From the NCBI RefSeq assembly GCF_048544455.1, contig NC_133536.1, positions 171,140,325-171,204,324 on the forward strand: a stretch of 64,000 bases of DNA. The letters run 5' to 3'. The stretch is from Silene latifolia (lineage: Eukaryota > Streptophyta > Magnoliopsida > Caryophyllales > Caryophyllaceae). Below are positions 33,700-45,234 of this stretch, piece by piece. A program made the translations under genes and the position numbers. Position 1 is the first letter of the stretch. Each line of letters starts with the position of its first letter. The notes under the pieces were generated by a model. The model had not been told where the DNA came from. It worked only from the letters and a program-made list of their open reading frames with translations, and made no database searches.

Positions 33700-36137
33700 T
33701 AAAGTTTACTATAGTTGAACAAATACTGGTAAAGAAAAAAAAATTCTCATTATCCTACTCATTAGAAGGATATTTAACCTCGATCATATAATAGTGATCA
33801 CAATTTCTCAAATCGTGATTTTAATAAGATACTAAATCTTATCAGTCTAGTGATCAAAGTTCTAACCGCTAAACTATGGTGAACAAATCACCAAAAACAC
33901 TTGTTGTCATACACTAGTTTATGGATTAAGGCACAATTAAAAATTAAATTATCAAAATCCCTTCATTTATATTGTTCGTTCGAAAATTTTGCTAAACTCA
34001 TAATCATCACAAACACTATAAACTAGGAATTTCAATCATTTAATTTACTCTTTAAATGAAACGAATTCATTAACCCTTAATAAACAGCTAAACAAATTAG
34101 CCACTTACCTTATAAATACTGCTAAACAAATTAGCACGTATAGAGTATCACTTTGATATTAGACAAACACTATGCAAAACAAATTTGCACATCGTTAGAA
34201 TATAAAAAAAACTTGATCATAACACATATGATAATTTTAATGAGTTGTTGATACACAACTAATATGTATTCAATTGTCACCCATCTCTCATGTAAAAACT
34301 AATTTTACATGTACCATTATTATATATCACTAGATATAATGGATTCTCTAATGTAAAACAAATTTACATGTACAAGTATATCACGAAAATATAAATCCTT
34401 TCGTAAAATAAATTTACGATTACTATTATATCACAAAGATATAAGTCTTGTATGTAAGTTATAAAATCTCATGAACAACAAATGTTAATAAGATATTTTA
34501 TTTTTATGTAATACAAAATTACACAATTTTCATAAGATAAAATAAACAAAACGAATTCATAATGTATCTCGCAAAATAACATACACTTAATTATGAGTAG
34601 CATATACAAATCGAACACAGAGTCGAACATTAGTATTTCTCATACTCATAAATTTTGTTAGCCAATTGCTCAAAACAAAAAATGTCACTAAGACGTATAA
34701 AATTTACATACAAGGATAAATTTTACGTAACTTATAAAATATCACTTAAATATTTATCATTTACACGTAAAATAAATGTATGAGACATACTCATAAAATA
34801 TTGAATATAAAATTAACTTCACTAAGAAATTTAATTATGCATATAAAACAAATTTATATAGTTCACATTTATTTTCTTTATATGAAACATATTCATATAG
34901 TCGTATTTTTAACCAAACAAATTGGTACTTGTACATAATAATATCACAAAGATATGTATTTATACATATAAAACTTATTTATATGGTCCAAAGACAAAAA
35001 AAATACGAAATACATGAAACTTATTCATAAAATGTCGTAGGGTATTAATTAAAATCACAAAGATATTGAATTATACGCATAAAACAAATTCATACGATCT
35101 AATAAGAAAAATTACATGAAACACAATCATATAATATAGAGCTAGAATTATATGAACATATCATACAAGTAAACATAGATATAACAGCCAAGTAATTGAA
35201 ATATGGAATGCAAAATAATAAACGACCCATTTATTTCGCCCTGGACCCATAAAGTCTCCCATTCATCTTTCCAATTTTCAATTAAACACAATCCTGCTAA
35301 TTCCATCACCATTTGTCTTTTGATAATTCTTCACAAAGAAGACGACAAAGACTATGATTGACATACATATGAACACAGGTCTGATGAATGAATGACCAAA
35401 CTCGCAGTTCCGACCTCAGTGCGTGTAACACATACACGCCGCCGCCGACTGTGGACCGAGTTAACTGACTCCAACATAGATCAGTCTAGTGAATTGTCAT
35501 CGTAGCAATTCAGACATCTGGTCAACTGTCGTCACAAAGACGAGATTTTCAAAAGCCCGTGAATCAAATATTCGAGTGTAGTTGATATTTAAGGAGTAAG
35601 GCTAGTTTCCAAATTGACTCCGTATCATACCAGGATTCAGGAGAGTCGTAACCTCGACGGTCACAATCTGTCTTGCGGGTGTACACAAACTCCGTAACGT
35701 CAAGCGTGTAACTGACACGCCTGATTGTTGTGTACTGGGTTCGATTCCATCGACGGATGTGCGACTAACACACGTTGGTCAGTGGCCTTAGCAACCTTTT
35801 GAACTCAACAGGCCCACCCGGTGTGCCTATGAGACGAGTCGACTAGAGGACCACAAGACTACACTAAGTCCGATGGTAAACAGCCACATAGGCTGAATGG
35901 AACACACAAAGTGTTTTTACAGGGACTCTCATCATTTTAGTAGTCTTCTTTAGAAAGAAGAAATGAAATGAATACGAACTAATCATATACAAATGGCCTT
36001 ATGGGAACAATTGGCAGTGATTGTGTAATTGGAAAAGTAAATATATGAACTAATCATATTTTAACATTCTAACATGAACGGATCATATTAAAATAGGGAT
36101 AAGCGAAAAATGGAAGGGGCGGTAGCAAAACACATTT
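33700..36137 (-). other. AT-rich repetitive leader of the minus-strand copia element
   Basis: Between the PBS and the first traces of coding lies AT-rich sequence. In 33900-35200 words like AAAACAAATTTACATG, ATATCACAAAGATATA and ACATGAAACTTATTCATA recur, suggesting diverged short tandem repeats. From about 35250 to 36100 the composition is more mixed. No gene was recognised. Confidence 0.5.
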
Positions 36138-36149
36138 GCTCTGATACCA
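36138..36149 (-). promoter_or_regulatory. Primer-binding site, tRNA-iMet type
   Basis: Minus strand TGGTATCAGAGC, one base from the LTR. Confidence 0.9.
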
Positions 36150-36150
36150 C

Positions 36151-36837
36151 GGTAGGAAAATAAGGACATACCTTAATGCGGAAGCGATCGGATCGTTGTG
36201 CTCGCTAACTGCCCACTATCGTATATCGTACCTCCGGCGGCTACTAGAGTCCCGGAATATATCCACGCCCCAAATCCCAAGTCACATAGACGGTAGACTA
36301 ACTAAGAGATTATATAAGTTGTGTGTTAATAAGATGAATATGATGGTTACACAAACAACATCTCTTATCTTATTTATAATCACCTCACATAGATGAGTTA
36401 CAAAGGGCACCATAAACACCCATTAAGTCACACCATATTGGGTAGATTAATATGGTGATAAATAGGATAATTAACAACCAAATTGATTGTGGCCGTTACT
36501 AAAATCCTACTCCCTCCCAGTCGTTATAATGTTCCCCTTTGATATGGGCACGATACTTAAGGAAAAGTATTAAAATATTAGTAAAAGAGTTGTGTGGGGT
36601 TGGTGGTAGGAGAGAGGGATGAATTATTAGTAGTTAAATAAGAATTGTGGGGCCAAAACATAAAGGAAAGTAATAAAATAGGAGTAAAAGAGTTGTGTGG
36701 GGTTTGGTGATAGGAGAGAGAAATAAATAAAATAAGAGTAAAAGTTTCTAAAAATAGAAAGGGGAACATTACTTGAATAATCCGTTTTGGGAAAGAGGGA
36801 ACATTATAGTGACTGGGAGGGAGTATTAAATACAATA
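36151..36837 (-). repeat. 5' LTR of the minus-strand copia element, containing a MITE
   Basis: 687 bp, of which 36511-36823 plus one TA is a Stowaway insertion. The remaining 372 bp matches the left LTR closely. Confidence 0.9.
36511..36823. mobile_element. Stowaway-type MITE inside an LTR
   Basis: Ends CTCCCTCCCAGTC and GACTGGGAGGGAG with TA on both sides (36509-36510, 36824-36825). The sister LTR has the uninterrupted site (AATCCTATTAAATACAATA near 30016-30033), a direct empty-site comparison. Confidence 0.92.
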
Positions 36838-36917
36838 AACATAAACAAGATGCACTTGTGTATAAATCAATCCTAAAACAACAAATGAACTTAGATTTAC
36901 TACAACATCAGGACTTA

Positions 36918-37217
36918 AGGGTGTGTTTGGATAGTAAAAGTGGAGGGAAAAGAAGGGGAGGGGGAAGGAGGGAAGGGAAAGGGAGAAAAGGGAAGGGGAG
37001 GGGAAATGGAGTGTGGGTGTTTAGATACAATTTCCCTCCAAATCTTGCCTATTGTGGAGAGATTTTGATTAGGCTTGGAAGAGGGAAATTGAATCCCTCT
37101 AAATCTCTCTCCCTTCATTTCCCTCCACCCTCATTTGCTATCCAAACAAAAGATTTTAAATCCCCTACTCTCCCTCCCTTTCTTTTCTCTCCAAATCTCT
37201 CAATCCAAACACACCCT
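36918..37217. mobile_element. MITE with AGGGTGTGTTTGGAT ends
   Basis: A 300-bp element with inverted ends AGGGTGTGTTTGGAT and ATCCAAACACACCCT. The body is purine-rich on the left and pyrimidine-rich on the right, so it can fold back. A clean target duplication was not seen. The 123-codon frame across it is incidental. Confidence 0.7.
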
Positions 37218-37405
37218 AAAAGAGAGTGAATATATGTTTTTTAAGTGAGATAATATCAGACCCGAGTTCGATCTACAACCTTTACAAACATTACCAAGTA
37301 AACTAGGTAAAATCTACAAAACTCCACTTCACTCATCAATCAGTGTCCTTTCTTCATCTAACAATTTATCACGTTTGAGCTTCTTTCCACATGTTTATTT
37401 GACAT

Positions 37406-38038
37406 TGTTATGCGCGGAAGCGTGTTGAGATGATGCAATACCAATAGCAAAATAAAGAACACAAGAATTTACGTGGTTCACTATCAATATGATAGCTACG
37501 TCCACAAGGGCCAGGGAAATATTTCACTATGTATGGAGAGAATTACAGATTACAAAAGACGAGCCCTCAAACTTGCCTCACCAAGTTTTCTACCTTTCTC
37601 TCTTAATTAACCTAGAATATAATCGGGTCTTTATATAGTATTATTCCACCCAAAACTATATACCTAAACTAATTAGGAAACTAAATAAACCTTACCAAAA
37701 AAAGCCAACTAAGGAAATCCTATGCAAAGTCAACGACTAAGCTAATTATGGAATTAATCACTAACTTCCTAAAAGGCTAAAGTTAGCTTAGCAACTTGAC
37801 GAGCCAAGAAATCAAGCACCAATCAAAAGCTAGTGCATAGACATGTTTCATACGTAAAATACTCATGAACCAATTCCAACTTCAGAATCACGTGCGACCC
37901 GCCTAGATAAACAAGCGACTTGCTGTGTAGCTGCTCCTCGTCTTCCGTCTTTGCTTTTATTCCTTTTATTCATTAGTTTATTTGTCTCCATCTCACATAC
38001 CCAAATCGAAAACGACTCGAACGAGTCATATTCTAACA
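37406..38038 (-). repeat. 3' LTR of the chimeric copia element
   Basis: 633 bp. On the minus strand it begins TGTTAGAATATG and ends GCGCATAACA. The adjacent minus-strand AAGGTGGAGAT (38039-38049) is the polypurine tract. Confidence 0.93.
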
Positions 38039-38307
38039 ATCTCCACCTTGACTCGGACAGTCGGATCTACAAACAACTTCCAGTCAACTGAGCCCTCCAC
38101 CATAGTCACACTATGATTGCCGATACCAGTCTCAAACCATGAGAAACCGTGCTAGCTCCACTTTAGCCAAGATGAGCTACACTATAGCCAGAACCTGACC
38201 CACGCCGGAGTCAAATGTCTACGTCGAGGCATGGATGCCCCCGTCGGGGCTCCTTACCTGTGCTCGCGCCGGAGCACTCACACCCTCGTCGGGGTGATCC
38301 TACGCCC

Positions 38308-39130
38308 TCACCGGAACGCGCTAGCTAACTGGTGACTCCCCATAAAATCACCTCCCGACCCAACATCTTCTGGCTTAGACTTGTTGTCCGAGACAAAATA
38401 GCTACCTTTTAGTATACAAGGCTCGAAATTTCCAAACCTTATCATACCACTCCGCAACTGAAAGACTCTTTGTTGTTCTTCTTGACGATCTATTTTATCA
38501 ACCTGGCCTTTAGGAGTATCCCCTAACTCCACCTTCCCGTTGACACAATCATCCTCAACACAAGATGAACTCTTCAATTCGGTTGTTGAACTTCTTCTTG
38601 TTGATCTGATCCATCGACCACTAGAGCCTCGACAAGCTCCACCTCACCTTCGACATCATCAACTATCAAACCAGAAGCAAGATTCAACCCCTCTAGACCA
38701 ACATGCCTAGTATGACTCACCTCTAAATTACCACAATGTTTAGAAGGTGACATCCCCCTAGTTAATGCCTTACCTTGTAAAAGATACAAGTTACCTGCAC
38801 TTGACTTCACACCACGAAGCAACTCCCATGGACCCTTGCACACACTCAATACTCCACCTTTTCCTTGAAATTGAAAACCCCTCATGTCTAACATTCCAAG
38901 AGAAATAAGATTACTCTTAAGTTGTGGAACATGCCTTACACCTTTGAGATATCTAACCTTTCCATCATGCATTAAAAACTTCACAGAGCCTACTCCAACA
39001 AAACACAAACCGCTCCATCACCCATGGTAACAGTGCTCCTATGATGACTATATGTCAGAAACATCCCCTGTTTAGAACACATGTGAGATGTGCATCCACT
39101 ATCAAGAACCCATCTATCACCTAAATGATT
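38308..39130 (-). pseudogene. Copia protease fragment and truncated downstream frames
   Basis: On the minus strand, 39065-39120 encodes WVLDSGCTSHM, the copia aspartic protease active site. A frameshift near 39010 separates it from the 144-codon frame 39008-38574, which continues with VRYLKGVRHVPQLKSNLISLG, the normal end of the protease domain. After about 38770 the sequence no longer resembles GAG-pre-integrase or integrase, so a deletion follows. A last open stretch (38577-38308) has no recognised domain. Confidence 0.65.
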
Positions 39131-39199
39131 CTTTTCTTGGACCACCAATGCTAGATCATCCTCAGAGTCGTAATCACTTTTTGATTGTTGTGCAGCTGC

Positions 39200-40021
39200 A
39201 AAAGAAGCAAAATTTCCCTTCTTTGGCTTAGGACATTCTAACTTCCAATGACCCTTTTCCCCACAGTTATGGCAATAATCACTAGAACTTGGTCCCTTTG
39301 ACTTAGGCCTATAAGACTTCTTCTTTTTCCCTCCAGATCAACTGTTTCCTTTTCAGCTTTAGCAACCAATCCCAAAGCCCGATTATCTACCACAACATTA
39401 ATTGCCTTCCTCGGCGTAACTCCCTAGTGTGAAGCGACGACTTCACCTCCTCTAGGGTCAAAGTCTCCTTACCCACCACAAGTGACTCTACAAAGTTCTC
39501 ATATGATAACGGTAAAGAAACTAACAAAATAAGCGCAGCATCCTCATCTTCTATCTTAACATCTAAATTACGTAGATCTAGTAAAATAGAGTTAAGCTTA
39601 TCTAGATGATCCCGAAGTGACATACCTTCTTGCATTCTGAGGCCAAACAAACGTTGTTTCAATAACAATTTATTGGTGAGTGTTTTAGTCATATAAAGAC
39701 TCTCCCATTTTGCCCACAAGCCACCCGGTTTCCTCACCGCAACTTCAGAATAATAACGTCGTCTGCCAGACATAACAAGATTGTAGCATGAGCCCTTTCC
39801 TCCATTGTTACCAACTCAGGATCCTCAGTCACCGTGACTGACGACTCGGCACCTTCCACCGCCCCTGCGGTAGTCTTTGTCACCTTTGTGGAGAAACCCG
39901 GCGTCAACGGTCTCCAGATACACTGCTGCTTAAGCAAAGCTCTCATCTTTATCTGCCATAGTCCAAAATTATTCCTTCCCGTAAATCTGTCGATCTTTGT
40001 AGCTAACTGTTGTGCCATCAT
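39200..40021 (-). pseudogene. Copia gag fragment with zinc knuckle
   Basis: ATG at 40021 starts a frame (to 39734) with FTGRNNFGLWQIKMRALLKQQ, the start of a copia Gag. A frameshift near 39770 moves into the frame 39773-39387 with LHDHL-like SLRDHLDKLNSI and LPLSYENFVESL, the UBN2 Gag core. After another break the minus strand at about 39230-39280 encodes a CHNCGEKGHWKLEC zinc knuckle. All parts of Gag are thus present but not in one frame. Confidence 0.7.
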
Positions 40022-40043
40022 ATCTCCCAGATCAAATAACCTA

Positions 40044-40055
40044 GCTCAGATGCCA
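40044..40055 (-). promoter_or_regulatory. Degenerate PBS next to the inner 222-bp LTR
   Basis: Minus strand TGGCATCTGAGC differs at two positions from the iMet-type TGGTATCAGAGC and has the same two-base spacing to the LTR. Confidence 0.6.
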
Positions 40056-40057
40056 CT

Positions 40058-40279
40058 TGTTATGCGGAAGCGTGAATATCTCGTGTTGGGCCTCCGCTGC
40101 ATCTGTGTCCACAATCCATAATAGTACGATATTGTCCGCTTTGGACCAAACCCTCACGGATTTACTCTTGGGCTCCTTCCCAAAAGGCCTCGTACTATTA
40201 TATTTAGTAGATACTTACTTATAAAGATGAGCTTTCATCTTTATTCTATCGATGTGGGACAAGGGTTTGCACCCTAACA
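40058..40279 (-). repeat. Inner 222-bp LTR, copy 1
   Basis: TGTTATGCGG...CACCCTAACA, nearly identical to copy 2 at 40284-40505. It carries CCGCTTTGGACCAAACCC, similar to the conserved stretch seen in plant TRIM-type terminal repeats (family comparison from memory, moderate certainty). Confidence 0.75.
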
Positions 40280-40283
40280 ATCT

Positions 40284-40505
40284 TGTTGTGCGGAAGCGTG
40301 AATATCTCGTGTTGGGCCTCTGCTGCATCTGTGTCCACAATCCATAATAGTACGATATTGTCCGCTTTGGGCCAAACCCTCACGGATTTACTCTTGGGCT
40401 CCTTCCCAAAAGGCCTCGTACTATTATATTTAGTAGATACTTACTTATAAAGATGAGCTTTCATCTTTATTCTATCGATGTGGGACAAGGGTTTGCACCC
40501 TAACA
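40284..40505 (-). repeat. Inner 222-bp LTR, copy 2
   Basis: Separated from copy 1 by four bases (ATCT); about three differences. The outer flank on the minus strand reads TTTGAGGGGAGGAT, a polypurine tract, so this copy sits as a 3' LTR. Confidence 0.75.
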
Positions 40506-40989
40506 ATCCTCCCCTCAAACCAAGGACCATCATCTTGACTCAGACCTTGACCTCCATGGAGAACTCCCCACACCATGCAGCCCCATCACCTAGACACCCG
40601 CATCACCAAGTCTTGATAACCTCCCCTTAAACGACACACCATGTGTCTCACGGGGCTTGTGCTACACTTGCGTACCAAACTCCTCTGCATCCAATATACC
40701 CTGGACTGGCCGAATCCACTGCCTCAGCGCGTCACACCGGACCGCCTTTTTGGACTTACCATGGACCGCTTTTGTTGCCTCCATTAAGCCTCAGCCCACC
40801 TCGCCGGGTTGCTGACGATCTTCTCTTGGACGGCCTGCCGTCTCAACGCCGTGAGACCATGTCGCTTCTCGCGAACATATTAGCTCTCCCCCGAGCTATA
40901 GGAATTCCACGTCTTATAGTGTAAGTCCACCTTCAAGTCTTGGCCTGATGAATCTCCGTGTCTAGACTCTAGCCCAAGTAGAACCTTGG
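40506..40989 (-). other. Leader between outer PBS and inner PPT
   Basis: About 480 bases, GC-richer than its surroundings, no recognised domain. It reads as the 3' internal tail of the 222-bp LTR family on one side and as the leader of the 633-bp LTR element on the other. Confidence 0.5.
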
Positions 40990-41001
40990 GCTCTGATACC
41001 A
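40990..41001 (-). promoter_or_regulatory. Primer-binding site of the outer element, tRNA-iMet type
   Basis: Minus strand TGGTATCAGAGC, two bases from the 633-bp LTR. Confidence 0.9.
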
Positions 41002-41003
41002 CT

Positions 41004-41636
41004 TGTTATGCGCGGAAGCGTGTTGAGACGATGCAATAACAATAGCAAAATAAAGAACACAAGAATTTACATGGTTCACTATCAATATGATAGCTACGTC
41101 CACAAGGGCCAGGGAAATATTTCACTATGTATGGAGAGAATTACAGATTACAAAAGACGAGCCCTCAAACTAGCCTCACCAAGTTTTCTACCTTTCTCTC
41201 TTAATTAACCTAGAATATAATCGGGTCTTTATATAGTATTATTCCACCCAAAACTATATACCTAAACTAATTAGGAAACTAAATAAACCTTACCAAAAAA
41301 AGCCAACTAAGGAAATCCTACGCAAAGTCAACGACTAAGCTAATTATGGAATTAATCACTAACTTCCTAAAAGGCTAAAGTTAGCTTAGCAACTTGACGA
41401 GCCAAGAAATCAAGCACCAATCAAAAGCTAGTGCATAGACATGTTTCATACGTAAAATACTCATGAACCAATTCCAACTTCAGAATCACGTGCGACCCGC
41501 CTAGATAAACAAGCGACTTGCTGTGTAGCTGTTCCTCGTCTTCCGTCTTTGCTTTTATTCCTTTTCTTCATTAGTTTATTTTTCTCCATCTCACATACCC
41601 AAATCGAAAACGACTCGAACGAGTCATATTCTAACA
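41004..41636 (-). repeat. 5' LTR of the chimeric copia element
   Basis: 633 bp, followed by the GACAT duplication. Confidence 0.93.
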
Positions 41637-42311
41637 GACATCCATAGTTTGCGCTTTTAATGAAGTTTAACAATCATATCATAACAAAAACACATCTCTC
41701 TATATGTAAAATCAACTCTCATATATGGAAAAAATGATAAATCTTTTTAGCATGAATCTTAGATCATACATTCTATGCTAACAAAGTTAAATCTTAAGTT
41801 AAAACAAAAATTTACACCACGTATTAGATATCAAGCATGAATTGAACAAATTAAAAATTGTTAATTTATGTAACTAAACCTGTAAGCATTATATAAACCT
41901 ATTAATAAAAGGAATATCATAATTTTACAGTCTACAAAATTTCTCAATTCAATTGTAAACCCTAATTTAAAAACACACAAAATTAACTCTAAATTTGTCT
42001 ATGAGCACTATACACCCAATTAAATTTAGCATAAAAAATATTTATTAATCTGAATTTTCTGACAATAATCCATTTTGAAAAGTGTATATGATAATCAAAA
42101 GCAATCATGCAATTTCCCCATTATAACTGTTGGAAGAGAAATGAACTTACCAATGGTAGGAGATATGAGAGCTGATACACAGTTTAGTGGCGACGGCCAT
42201 GAAGGTTGCTTATTTTGGTAAAATGGCGTAAAAGGATATGATAATTATTTAATATTATAGATTGAAGGGATAATAATGGAATTTAAACCGAGATCAGGTA
42301 TCTGAAATCTC

Positions 42312-42368
42312 AAATGCTACCCTGGGTAGCATTTCATTTTAGGTAGCTTATTTGTGCAAATAAGCTAC
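42312..42368. repeat. Two adjacent perfect hairpins, MITE-like
   Basis: AAATGCTACCC-T-GGGTAGCATTT (42312-42334), then GTAGCTTATTTG-TG-CAAATAAGCTAC (42343-42368). A GGCTCTGTTTGGCA-type end (minus strand, near 42437-42450) suggests part of a hAT-like MITE. Confidence 0.5.
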
Positions 42369-44139
42369 TTGCCAAACACTTACAAAAAAAAATCAGGTAG
42401 CTGAAATTTTGGTCAAATAAGCTACCCGAAGTGTCATGCCAAACAGAGCCATAAGCTAAAGAAATAAGGTGAATCTTTTAACTCATGACAACGCCCCAAC
42501 GCCACAAACTAATATACATGATCAAATTTTAGCTGTAGTTTTGAACATTAGTCTTAAGCATAATAATTACTCAATTCATCAATCAACGCACACAACTCAA
42601 AATAAGACGATCATCTTTCGTCAGCAGCCTTCCTACTTTCCTAGCCTTTCCTTTCAACTTATTATTTATCCTGCTTCTTATCTCCACACCCTCATCTCCA
42701 ACCATGAACCTTTTTTACTCTGCACTCGAGCATTTTTTTTTTCCATTCCTTTGCTCCAATTGCTATGCCATTTTCAAAACCCCTATCATTAACATTTCAA
42801 TGTTAATAAGCCAAGCCACCAAGTAGTTGCATTGTCAATATAGTTATGCCCTGAATATGGAGGCAAATAATGTAAGATTTGTATTTAATTTGAAAAAATC
42901 CAATTCACGAATGAATAATTTCAACAAAGTCGTCTTCTTATTTGTGAATAAGTAGTGCTAGTAAATATCCAAACCCGCTAACATAAGGAAAATGCTACTC
43001 ATATAAGGGCCTTCCAGTATCATCTTCTTTAACTTGGAATATGCATCATAATAACTTGCTTGTAGTGAAGTAACCATAATGTTACTGAAAGCATTTGTTT
43101 TACTCTAATTAGTTCCACTTATACAAAGCATTGAGATTTTAATCACAGCCCACCAAAAAGAAATAGCACAAATGACCTTTATTGTTCTCCTTATCAGCAA
43201 ACAATTCAAATAACTCTCAGGCAACCTCACCATATTCTGCATCACTAAGATTAATCTTCAACCTCCCTGATTTACAACAATGAAAACTCAGGTCAAAGTC
43301 AAACACAATGATAATTATAAACCTGAAGTGTATAATAACCAAAATGATGCAAATATCTAAAATTAAAACAATAGTACTATGTAAGCTCAACATCTACCTT
43401 GCTTAAAATTCTCAAGGGTCTCGGGTAGAAGCCTTACTTATAGCAATTTACCTTGCTTAAAATTCTGCATCACTAAGATTAGCAGCAATTTTTTGCGAGA
43501 AGTGTGTTGGGGCTCACTGCCTCCAACCCTCACTACTTCAATTAGCCACCTTATATAATTTTGTAAAGTTGCAATTTACCCAAAAAAATAAAAGGAAAAT
43601 AGATGGATTTGAGCAAAATCGTCATCTCCTGTAAACACCATAATTGCACTGCAATGACTAATAAAAAACATGCCAATGCCACCTATCCATAATAATGCAT
43701 ATAAACCAAAATCATGATAGTGTTTGTTAGTGAAGTTAGTGCAAATGGATAATATACCAAAGAGTTCACATTTGCTACTTGCAAGTAGTTGCGTATATCA
43801 AATTGTCAATCACGGATTATTGTAAACCCTGAGTAATGAACAAAGGTAAAAATCGTAGAACGAATTAGTTTGATAAGTTCATAAATGTTATGATCTCAAT
43901 TAAATTAACAGTTGAATTAACCAAAATTAAAAATAATACATGTAACAAAGGTGATCTTGTGCATATACATTTGAAAATGTGGTCCCTTCTTTTGCCGCAC
44001 CCTGCAATAGCTCTTGGTATAGATGGGTGGGGCGAACAGACGGGTAAAGATCTTTAATAAAATGGGTAGGGGGACAAGGTGGGGCACCCCATGTGCCTCC
44101 CACTTTATGGCAAATGGATATTTTGTGAGGGTAAATGGT

Positions 44140-44163
44140 ATCCGTCTATACGTATAGACGGAT
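44140..44163. repeat. 24-bp perfect palindrome
   Basis: Half-site ATCCGTCTATAC, followed at 44169 by another CCGTCTATA. Probably the centre of a MITE; its ends were not found. Confidence 0.6.
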
Positions 44164-44326
44164 AGTGTCCGTCTATAATGAAATTTGTGCGCACCCTGAT
44201 ATTCTTCTCCGCAGGGCAAACCGCTGATTAACCCATGTTCTTCGACAGAACCACTGTGAATCAGTAATATAATCATCAATATGTAATTTTGACGATCGAC
44301 AATTTAATTCAATCCATTATTACATA

Positions 44327-44575
44327 CTCCCTCCATTCAACTCCACTTTGCAAGTTTGTTTTATCACGTTTGCCAACGCGGCTTTTACGCAATAAATATC
44401 ATTAGCTGCGTATTTGCAAAAATGAGATATTTTTAATGTACTCTTAAAGACGAATCAAATAACATCCCACATGAATATATTTTCACTTATATATTGAGAG
44501 AAAATTGAAGTTGAATGTCCGCTTGTGAATAGTGCGCAAAAGAGAAACTTGCAAAGTGGAGTTGAATGGAGGGAG
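44327..44575. mobile_element. Stowaway-type MITE, copy 2
   Basis: 249 bp with inverted ends CTCCCTCCATTCAACTCCAC and complement, extending to CTTTGCAAG, and TA on both sides. Confidence 0.9.
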
Positions 44576-44708
44576 TAACTCACATCCTGGTTTTTTTTAC
44601 AAAAATCAGGAAATAGAACTCAATTTTAACTTCGGAGAATTTCAAATATGAATAGTTTAATTAGGGCAATTAAGAATAAAAGTATAGAGAAAGATTCATG
44701 CTTTAAAC

Positions 44709-45226
44709 TAGACTTGGCAAACAGATCGGGTCGTGTCGTGTTCGTGTTCGTGTCAATATTAAACGGATCACCACTACCCTAACCCTAACCCGACCCAATT
44801 AAATAAACGGGTCATTTGACTCAACCCTAACCCGACCCATTTAATTTTTCTATAACCCACCCCGACCTGTTTAACCCATTTATCTTTAAGCAGGTCATTT
44901 TTAACCCATTTAAACCCGTCTAACCCAATAAACTAATACAACAAACTACAATTTATAATCCTAATAATCCAAACATGATGAATGAAAATGTTAATTCTTA
45001 AGTTGTTTTGTTGAATTATTGACTCAAGCCAAATATATTATGACAATTTTAAATAAATGGGATGTTCGTGTCAAAAGACATCAACCCTAACCCGACCCAT
45101 TTAAGTTTCGTGTCGTGTCGTGTCAACCAATTACTTAAATGGGTCAAAACGTTTTGACCATAACCCGCTAACTTCGTGTCGGGTTCGTGTCGTGTTTTCG
45201 AGTCGTGTCAATGATTGCCGCCTCTA
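44709..45226. mobile_element. hAT-type MITE, ACCCGAC-rich family, copy 2
   Basis: 518 bp, ends TAGACTTGGCAA and TTGCCGCCTCTA. A perfect 8-bp target duplication, CTTTAAAC, is at 44701-44708 and 45227-45234. Repeated GACCCG, GGGTCGTGTCGTG and CCCTAACCC words fill the body. Confidence 0.92.
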
Positions 45227-45234
45227 CTTTAAAC

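Larger units (their letters stand above)
29663..36837 (-). mobile_element. Copia LTR retrotransposon, minus strand, decayed coding
   Basis: LTRs of 371 bp (left) and 372 bp plus an inserted MITE (right). Target duplication AACAT lies at 29658-29662 and 36838-36842. The iMet-type PBS sits inside the right LTR, which fixes the minus orientation. The shared LTR termini appear to be TATTG...CCTACA on the minus strand, so the usual initial TG is replaced by TA. The LTRs differ at about four positions, but no intact ORF remains in the 6.1-kb interior. Only short traces of RT can be read. Confidence 0.88.
37406..41636 (-). mobile_element. Deleted, chimeric copia element with internal LTR-LTR junction
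   Basis: A complete minus-strand element of 4231 bp. It has two 633-bp LTRs with about eight differences, target duplication GACAT (37401-37405 and 41637-41641), an iMet PBS and a polypurine tract. The interior keeps gag, zinc knuckle and protease in pieces but lacks integrase, RT and RNase H. It also contains two tandem 222-bp LTRs of a different family, with their own PPT on one side and a degenerate PBS on the other. The element must have been copied in trans. Confidence 0.88.
41642..44324. other. AT-rich spacer with short palindromes
   Basis: No convincing gene. Hairpins occur at 42312-42334 and 42343-42368. At 43388-43480 a phrase CAATTTACCTTGCTTAAAATTCT is partly repeated, and TTCTGCATCACTAAGATTA occurs near 43236 and 43464, so small duplications have occurred. 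The 107- and 120-codon frames in this stretch have no family features. Confidence 0.6.

Noticed and set aside
36858..37229. 123-codon frame rich in Gly, Lys and Arg
   Set aside because: It spans a MITE with clear inverted ends; composition comes from its purine-rich body.
40058..40505. Cassandra-type LTR with 5S rRNA-like promoter
   Set aside because: The 222-bp LTR lacks the 5S internal control region sequence; a general TRIM-like assignment is as far as the sequence goes.
44777..44830. Telomere-like CCCTAACCCTAACCC
   Set aside because: Only two to three units, inside an ACCCGAC-rich MITE with its own 8-bp target duplication.
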